A stretch of 64,000 nt of DNA from contig NZ_KQ948015.1 of NCBI RefSeq assembly GCF_001513965.1, positions 146,734 through 210,733 on the forward strand. Direction: 5' to 3'. Positions 58,701 through 64,000 of this stretch are shown here, piece by piece. This stretch comes from Streptomyces cellostaticus. Lineage in GTDB: Bacteria; Actinomycetota; Actinomycetes; Streptomycetales; Streptomycetaceae. Position 1 is the stretch's first letter; every line of letters begins with the position of its first letter. A program made the position numbers and the translations under genes. The notes beneath the pieces were generated by a model. That model saw nothing but the letters and a program-made list of their open reading frames with translations. It ran no database searches and was not told where the DNA came from.

Positions 58701-58738
58701 CTGAGGCGGGCTTCGACCAGATTGCGGTCGTCGTGCAT
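55718..58738 (-). CDS. GH38 alpha-mannosidase
   Basis: This 1006-residue enzyme is a glycoside hydrolase family 38 alpha-mannosidase that removes alpha-mannose from N-glycan-like oligosaccharides. An N-terminal beta domain (about 1-250) precedes the catalytic (beta/alpha)7 domain with metal ligands in 'GHAHIDSAWLW' (His260, His262, Asp264), the nucleophile Asp374 in 'LPDTFGF', and 'HQFHDILPGSSI'. Then come the middle helical domain and C-terminal beta domains. It has no signal peptide, so it acts in the cytosol on imported sugars. The gene starts 30 bp downstream of the GH85 stop, in the same operon as an importer. Confidence 0.93.
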   Translation of the reverse strand: MHDDRNLVEARLRRVLDERIRPAVYPKSVPLQVAVWHAPGEPVPVAQGLAAEAAPIEVGARWGAPWGTSWFRVTGTVPEAWAGRTVEALLDLGFDENMPGFQCEGLVYRPDGTPLKGLNPRNQWVRIGAPVAGGEEVRLHIEAASNPVILDYHPFRPTRLGDKDTAGHEPQYTLTRMDLAVFDETVWRLVLDLEVLGELMTELPVDSARRWDLLRAVDRALDAVDLQDINGTAGRARAQLTEVLAAPAVPSAHRISAVGHAHIDSAWLWPLRETVRKVARTTSNMTALIEDEPEFVFAMSQAQQWAWVKEHRPEVWARVKKAVAEGRFVPAGGMWVESDTNMPGSEAMARQFVHGKRFFLDEFGIENEEAWLPDTFGFAAGLPQIIRAAGSKWLLTQKISWSQTNKFPHHTFRWEGIDGTRIFTHFPPVDTYNCSMKGSEIAHAARNFKDKGRARHSLAPTGWGDGGGGTTREMVAKAARLRDLEGSAAVVWETPRAFFEKAEAEYPEPPVWVGELYLELHRATLTSQAKTKQGNRRSEHLLREAELWAATAAVRTGFPYPYEELDRIWKTVLLHQFHDILPGSSIAWVHREARATYERTAVELNRIIEAAQHALAGEGETPLVFNAAPHARAGVPAGGAAAPRTQGTTTLVPRPDGGHVLDNGLLRIGIDARGLVVSAHDIEADRETIAPGTVANLLQLHPDFPNMWDAWDVDEFYRNTVTDLTDADSVTAGEDGASVRIVRSFGASRVTQVLSLPPGERRLVLDTEVDWHETEKFLKLAFPLDLHAERYASETQFGHFHRPTHTNTSWEAAKFEACNHRFVHLAEPDWGVAVVNDSTYGHDVTRTVRTDGDRGTTTTVRVSLLRAPRFPDPETDQGVHRFRHALIPGARIADAVREGWRINLPERLTTGAGEVAPLVTVDNDAVVVTAVKLADDGSGDVVVRFHEAHGGRARATLTAGFAVADVAVTDLLERPWDEGAPPVRDGDRVTVRLRPFELMTMRWRRA

Positions 58739-58768
58739 GCGGGGTGCTCCCTGCTGGGTTCCGGGTGA

Positions 58769-60808
58769 TTACCAGGTGTGGATGACGGTCACGGGAGTCG
58801 ATGCGTGGTAGAGCTCCCCCACGGTGCGCAGTTCGAATCGTGCGGCCGTCTCCCCTTGTGCGGGCTCCAGACCGGCCGCGAAGCAGGCACGCTGGCAGGT
58901 ACCGCCGAGGAAGCGGCGGGTGCCGTCGGGCAGGAGGCGGTGCAGCTCGTAGTGGCGTACGGGGCCGGGGGCGGCGTTCCAGGCGAAGCGCAGGTCGCCT
59001 CCGGAGGCGGCGGTGATCCGCAGGCCGGAGGGGGCGGCTGGGACCGGGGCGGTGTCGCGTACGGCGAGGCCGCCGAGGCGCCAGCGCACGGGGCCGCCGT
59101 CGGGCGCGGTGAGGCGGACGCCGAGGGCATGGACCGTGCCGGACAGCCCGGTGAGCCGTACGGTCGACGTCTGCCAGGTGTCGACCGAGTTCACAGCCGG
59201 GCCTGCCTCGGTGTTGACCGAGTTCACAGGCAGATAGGTGTACGGCGGTGTCGCACCGGCGCCGCTCGGCTCGGCTGTGGCGACGGCCACCTCGACGTTC
59301 ACAGTCCCGGCGTCGGCCCGGTGTGTCAGCTCGACAACCGTGTCGACACCGATCGGCAGCCGGGTCGCGTACAGGTCCACCACCGCTGGTTGATCAAGTT
59401 CACCAGCGACCAGCACGCTGCTCCCGCCTCGCCACGCGTCCGCGAAGTCGAAGGAGACCTCCGGCCGCTGCCCCGCCGTCCGTACGGCCCACCGCCGCGA
59501 CGGCAGCCGGTCCTGGAGCCCGAGGTGGTTCCAGGGCACGTCCGAGGTGACGGCCCCGTCCTCGTACCACCGCAGCCCGTGCCCGGTGTTGAACACGCTC
59601 GCGAACGGCACCGACGACACCGTCGACCGATCCGCCACCGACACCGCGGGCGCCCGCCACGGATCACTGCCGTCCGGCCGCGCCGGATCGAGCGACCGCC
59701 CGGTCCAGAAGCGGTCGTCGGCCGCGTGGAAGTCTTCCGGGGTCCGCTGTCCGTCGGGCAGGTGGTTGCGGGTCCACTCGGGCCGGTAGAAACCGATCGA
59801 GGTGACGTGCGCCTTCCCGGTCGGCACGATGGCGTCCCAGTCCACCGACGAGTCGGACCCGTTCGACTCGACGTCGACACCCGCCCACAACGCGTACCGG
59901 CTACGGCCCAGTTGCCCCGCCTTGGTTCCCGAGGACGCGAGCGTGGCCGCGCTCCACCGGAAGTCGACGAACATGTCGTCGGCGGCCTGGAAGAAGGCCT
60001 GGTTCTGGCTGTTCAGCGCGCCCTGCCAGCTGACCGTCCCGTTCACGGTCATCGCGTCGTACCAGGTCACCCGCTGCCCCTTGGCCGCCGCGAGCGATTT
60101 CAACTCCTTCACGAACCCGAGCATGGCGGTGCCGAGCGCGGTGTTCCCGCCGCCCGTCTCGGCGTTCACGAACCAGCCGTCGAAGCCGTAGGCCGCCGCG
60201 ACCGCGACGAGTTGCGCGGCCAGCGGGTAGTGCCCGGAGGCGTCCTTCTGGACGAGGTCGCGGGTCCACTGGAGCCGGCCGCCGTAGGCGGTGGGCGGCA
60301 GGAAGATGTTGCCGAGGACGGGCACGCCGTGCCGGTGGGCCGCGTCCACGATCGGCGCGTTCGGCGCCAGGATCAGCCCCTCGCCCGCCGAGCCGCCCCA
60401 GAAGACGAGCTCGTCCAGGTAAGCCCAGTGGGTGAGGGCGTAGTAGTCGGCGGTGGCCGACCCCTGGGAGGGGTTGCCGGAGGTGGGCCCGAAGGAGACC
60501 AGGGACTGGATACGTGCCTGGCCCGAGCGGGCGGTGGTGTTGGCCGGGGTCGGGGTGAAGCGGGCGGCGAGCGGCACGGACGCGGCGTTGAAAGCGAGGT
60601 CGGGGTCGTCGGCCGCACGCCAGGTCTTCAGGCTGCGCCAGGTGATGCCGGCGCCGGGGCTGCCGGAGGGGAGCGAGTCCGGGTACCAGTACGAGGCGTA
60701 CGGCGGGGTGGCTGCGGTGGCCTTCGGACCGGGGACCGCGAGGGCAGGCGTGGGCAGCAGGGCCGCAGCGGCGCCGGCGATCAGGACGGTGCGTCTGGTG
60801 GGGTTCAC
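58769..60808 (-). CDS. GH85 endo-beta-N-acetylglucosaminidase
   Basis: This 679-residue exported enzyme cuts the chitobiose core of N-glycans, releasing them from glycoprotein. It starts with a twin-arginine-like signal ('NPTRRTVLIAGAAAALLPTPALA', cleavage near 24). The TIM barrel (about 36-380) has 'ASYWYPDSLPSG', 'VLGNIFLPP' and the catalytic substrate-assisted pair Asn215/Glu217 in 'GWFVNAETGG'. C-terminal beta-sandwich (about 390-600) and fibronectin-like (about 600-679) domains follow. I chose GTG 60808: AGGAGG is nine bases before it and it overlaps the stop of the GH5 gene by GTGA; a TTG at 60814 is too close to the site. Confidence 0.92.
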   Translation of the reverse strand: MNPTRRTVLIAGAAAALLPTPALAVPGPKATAATPPYASYWYPDSLPSGSPGAGITWRSLKTWRAADDPDLAFNAASVPLAARFTPTPANTTARSGQARIQSLVSFGPTSGNPSQGSATADYYALTHWAYLDELVFWGGSAGEGLILAPNAPIVDAAHRHGVPVLGNIFLPPTAYGGRLQWTRDLVQKDASGHYPLAAQLVAVAAAYGFDGWFVNAETGGGNTALGTAMLGFVKELKSLAAAKGQRVTWYDAMTVNGTVSWQGALNSQNQAFFQAADDMFVDFRWSAATLASSGTKAGQLGRSRYALWAGVDVESNGSDSSVDWDAIVPTGKAHVTSIGFYRPEWTRNHLPDGQRTPEDFHAADDRFWTGRSLDPARPDGSDPWRAPAVSVADRSTVSSVPFASVFNTGHGLRWYEDGAVTSDVPWNHLGLQDRLPSRRWAVRTAGQRPEVSFDFADAWRGGSSVLVAGELDQPAVVDLYATRLPIGVDTVVELTHRADAGTVNVEVAVATAEPSGAGATPPYTYLPVNSVNTEAGPAVNSVDTWQTSTVRLTGLSGTVHALGVRLTAPDGGPVRWRLGGLAVRDTAPVPAAPSGLRITAASGGDLRFAWNAAPGPVRHYELHRLLPDGTRRFLGGTCQRACFAAGLEPAQGETAARFELRTVGELYHASTPVTVIHTW

Positions 60809-62061
60809 GAGCAAGTGCCTCCTTGTGGCGTGGGGAGTACCTGGTCGGGAGTGACGACTTCGGTGATGCCGCGCGCGGCGAGGTGTTCCTTGTCGTCCGC
60901 GCGCGTGTCCAGGACGGTGGTGGGGCGGGCGCCGTCGGCGACGAGCCGGAAGAAGGCGTCGAAGACGGGCCCGCCGGGACCGCAGCGGGAGCGGTGGGCC
61001 GGGTCGGCGGGCACGACGAGGGCGGTGCCGCGCACGGGGGGAGGCTCATGGTGCGCGCGGGCCGCTTCAGAAAGCACGCGTGCGATGTCCTTGGGGTGCC
61101 GTTCGTTGGTCAACAGGCCGAGCCCGTATTCGAGTTCGGGGAAGTCGGCCAGTTCGCGGGAGACGTCGTACGAGCACCACCAGGTGATGCCCCACAGGTC
61201 GGGGCAGTCCAGCACATGGCGGACGGTCGCCTCGGCGAAGGCGGCCGCGTGCTCGGCGGGTACGAGGGGCGCGGGCGCGCCGACCTCCTGGAGCCACACG
61301 GGCCGGTGCGGCTCCTCGGCCCAGGCCTTGCTCAGCTCGACCAGATAGGCGGCGTGGTGCTCGGCCGGTACGGAGGTGCGGCCGTGGCGCTGGGCGGTGC
61401 CGTTGAACACCCAGGAGTGCACGGCGGTGACGGCGCCGAGGCGGGCCGAGTGGCCGGGGGTGAACGGCTGGTCGTCCTGGTACCAGGCGGCGTCGTACGA
61501 GGCGTGCAGATGCAGCCGGTCCGGGGCGCCCTCGGCGCACGCGGCGAGCAGCCGGGCGAGCCACCGTTCGGCCTCCTCGGCGGTGACCCGGTCGGGATCC
61601 GGGTGCGGCCCGGCGGCGAACAGGTTGACCTCGTTGCCGATGGTCATGCCGATGAAGCCCGGCCGGTCGGCGAGGGCGGCGGCGAGGGTGCGCAGATAGG
61701 CGGCCTGGCCGTCGACCACGTCCGGGTCGGTGAAGAGGTTGCGCCGGTGCCAGGTGCGGGTCCAGGCGGGCAGGAAGTCGAAGCTGCTCAGGTGCCCTTG
61801 CAGGCCGTCCACGTTGACGTCCAGGCCGCGTTCGGCGGCCGCATCGACCAGTCGTACCAGGTCCTCCACGGCGCGCGGGCGGATCAGGGTGCGGTTCGGC
61901 TGGAAGTAGGGCCACAGCGGGAAGACGCGGATGTGGTCCAGGCCGAGCGCGGCGATCGCATCGAGGTCGGCGCGTACGGAGTCCAGGTCGAAGTCGAGCC
62001 AGTGGTGGAACCAGCCTTCGCTCGGGGTGTAGTTGACGCCGAAGCGCAGGGCAGGAGGCAT
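60805..62061 (-). CDS. GH5-like glycoside hydrolase, cytosolic
   Basis: This 418-residue protein is a clan GH-A hydrolase of the GH5 mannanase/cellulase type. A TIM barrel (about 1-330) begins 'FGVNYTPSEGWFHHW' (7-21), has the acid/base Asn143-Glu144 in 'GNEVN' and the nucleophile Glu259 in 'WLQEVGAP'. A further C-terminal part (about 340-418) contains 'GGPVFDAFFRLVADGARPTTVL' and 'ARGITEVVTPDQVLP', which looks like a small alpha/beta domain resembling glutamine amidotransferase-like tails of some glycosidases. It lacks a signal peptide, so it should act on imported sugars, perhaps beta-mannosyl-GlcNAc left by GH38. Its stop overlaps the GH85 start. Confidence 0.85.
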   Translation of the reverse strand: MPPALRFGVNYTPSEGWFHHWLDFDLDSVRADLDAIAALGLDHIRVFPLWPYFQPNRTLIRPRAVEDLVRLVDAAAERGLDVNVDGLQGHLSSFDFLPAWTRTWHRRNLFTDPDVVDGQAAYLRTLAAALADRPGFIGMTIGNEVNLFAAGPHPDPDRVTAEEAERWLARLLAACAEGAPDRLHLHASYDAAWYQDDQPFTPGHSARLGAVTAVHSWVFNGTAQRHGRTSVPAEHHAAYLVELSKAWAEEPHRPVWLQEVGAPAPLVPAEHAAAFAEATVRHVLDCPDLWGITWWCSYDVSRELADFPELEYGLGLLTNERHPKDIARVLSEAARAHHEPPPVRGTALVVPADPAHRSRCGPGGPVFDAFFRLVADGARPTTVLDTRADDKEHLAARGITEVVTPDQVLPTPQGGTCS

Positions 62062-62093
62062 GCGGAGGTGTCCTTACGGGTGGAGTGCGGGGC

Positions 62094-62992
<899 letters not shown>

Positions 62993-62996
<4 letters not shown>

Positions 62997-63889
62997 GACT
63001 CCTCCTTCCGGTCGGCGCGCAGGACGAGCAGCATCAGGGCGACGGTGACGACGAACACGACGACGGAGAGCGCGGAGGCGTAGCCGACGCGGCCGGTCAG
63101 GCCGGTGCCGGTGCGCTGGACCAGCATGACGAGGGTGGTGTCCTCGCCGGCCGGGCCGCCGCTCGGGCCCGCCATCAGGTACACCTCGGAGAACACCTTG
63201 AACGCGGCGACCGAGGAGAGCGCGGCGACCAGCACCATGGTGGGGCGCACGGCGGGCACGGTGACGTCAAGGAAGCGGCGGACCGGGCCCGCGCCGTCCA
63301 CGGCGGCGGCCTCGTGCAGTTCGCGCGGTACGTTCGCCAGCGCGGCGAGATAGATGATCATGTAGTAGCCGAGGCCCTTCCACACCGTCACGGCCATGGC
63401 GCTCAGCAGGAGCAGCCACTGATCGCTGAGGAACCCGACCCGCCCGATCCCCACGGTCTCCAGCAGCGAGTTGACCAGGCCGCGTTCGTCCAGCAGCCAC
63501 ACCCAGATCAGCCCGACGACCACGATGGAGGCGACGACCGGGGTGTAGAAGGCGGACCGGAAGAAGGTGATGCCGGGGATGTTCTTCTGCACCAGCAGCG
63601 CGAGCAGCAGCGGCAGGATCACCAGGGCCGGTACGACCCCGACGATGTACAGCGTGCTGTTGCGCAGGCCGGTCCAGAACATGTCGTCGTGGAGCAGCTC
63701 GCGGAAGTTGGCGAGGCCGACGAAGTGGCCCGGGATCAGGGTGCGGCGGTCGGTGAAGGAGTTCACCACGGTCGACACGAACGGGTGGAGCACGAAGGCG
63801 CCGGTGATCAGCAGCCCGGGTGCGGCGAACAGCCAGGGGCTGGTGGGAAGTTGCCGCCGTACCCGGGACGGGGCGGTGGGAGTGGCCAT
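62993..63889 (-). CDS. Carbohydrate ABC transporter permease (MalF type)
   Basis: This 298-residue CUT1-family permease has six TM segments and an EAA motif ('HEAAAVDGAGPVRRFLDVTVP', near 190-210). Its start 'RRQLPTSPWLFAAPGLLITGAFVLHPF' is typical of the first subunit. It starts at ATG 63889, 8 bp after the stop of the binding-protein gene, and its stop overlaps the partner permease. Predicted substrate is a glycoprotein-derived oligosaccharide, from its neighbours GH85, GH38 and GH5. Confidence 0.93.
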
Positions 63890-63897
63890 GACGTCTC

Positions 63898-64000
63898 TCA
63901 GCCCTGCTGCTTCAGGAGCTGGTCACAGGCCTTGACAGCGTTGTCGAGCGCCGCCTTGGGGCTTTCCTTGCCCTGGAGGGCCTTGGCGACCTCGTTGCGC
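63898..64000 (-). CDS. Carbohydrate ABC transporter substrate-binding protein, C-terminal part
   Basis: Only the last 34 codons lie in the window; the gene runs off the right edge on the minus strand. The translated end reads ...KALQGKESPKAALDNAVKAC then DQLLKQQG and stops at TGA. The 'GKESPKAALDNA' pattern is the usual C-terminal helix of family 1 extracellular sugar-binding proteins. It sits 8 bp before the MalF-type permease and would be the receptor of this importer. Confidence 0.85.
   Translation of the reverse strand, partial: RNEVAKALQGKESPKAALDNAVKACDQLLKQQG

Overview
The window is chromosomal DNA from a Streptomyces or a very close actinobacterium. The evidence is very high GC with strong third-position GC bias, frequent GTG starts, many ATGA/GTGA stop-start overlaps, a complete egtABCD ergothioneine operon, a three-gene actinobacterial sdhCAB operon, LysX, class F sortase, ECF sigma/ZAS anti-sigma, SpoIIE phosphatase and DUF574 methyltransferase. 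From memory, the order egt - olsBA - sdh - LysR - rmdA resembles the S. coelicolor SCO091x-093x region. No tRNA, rRNA, CRISPR, prophage or insertion sequence was seen.

Layout. 88-1392: a solitary PemK-like toxin facing a TIGR02452 macrodomain-type protein. 1670-6055: egtA-egtB-egtC-egtD, translationally coupled. 6057-7791: an orphan sugar-binding lipoprotein with a DasR-like operator in its promoter, then a dodecin. 7797-9740: a HAD phosphatase and a Zur-boxed operon (zinc-free L32 plus a COG0523 metallochaperone). 9790-16019: LLM oxidoreductase, a ClpC-like ATPase without a visible ClpP loop, a lone MT0933-type antitoxin, and a class II UvrA. 15995-21295: ornithine-lipid genes olsB-olsA downstream of sdhCAB, with a divergent LysR regulator. 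22385-25338: the c-di-GMP enzyme RmdA coupled to a DUF574 methyltransferase.

25615-35899 is an envelope block: two-repeat lipoprotein, Pro-rich anchored protein, DUF4239 protein, Gly-Asn-rich anchored protein, class F sortase, Tat-exported polysaccharide deacetylase, MFS exporter and LysX. 35989-46407 is mixed: Usp, a decayed MFS pseudogene, an APC permease, a CapA-like lipoprotein, an ECF sigma/unknown/anti-sigma trio, an Fpg/Nei glycosylase, a SpoIIE-family phosphatase and an LMF1-like membrane protein.

46395-64000 is a sugar-acquisition region. A FadR-type regulator faces an eight-gene operon that encodes a ribose-type ABC importer and a non-phosphorylating deoxysugar route (mutarotase, dehydrogenase, lactonase, enolase-superfamily dehydratase, SDR) matching L-fucose or L-rhamnose oxidation. 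Next come a cytosolic GH38 alpha-mannosidase, an exported GH85 endo-beta-N-acetylglucosaminidase, a cytosolic GH5-like enzyme and a MalFG-type importer whose binding protein runs off the edge. Together these suggest outside-in use of N-glycans: release by GH85, import, trimming by GH38/GH5, and oxidation of fucose by the neighbouring operon.

Most unusual at sequence level: a ~40-bp palindromic repeat that occurs twice inside coding sequence in frame, once as a 13-residue insert in the mutarotase; a 19-bp tandem duplication that duplicates the ribosome-binding site and start codon of the sugar permease; and several operator-like repeats (Zur, DasR-like, FadR-like, an 11-bp tandem repeat, and GATTCGG repeats before the anti-sigma gene).
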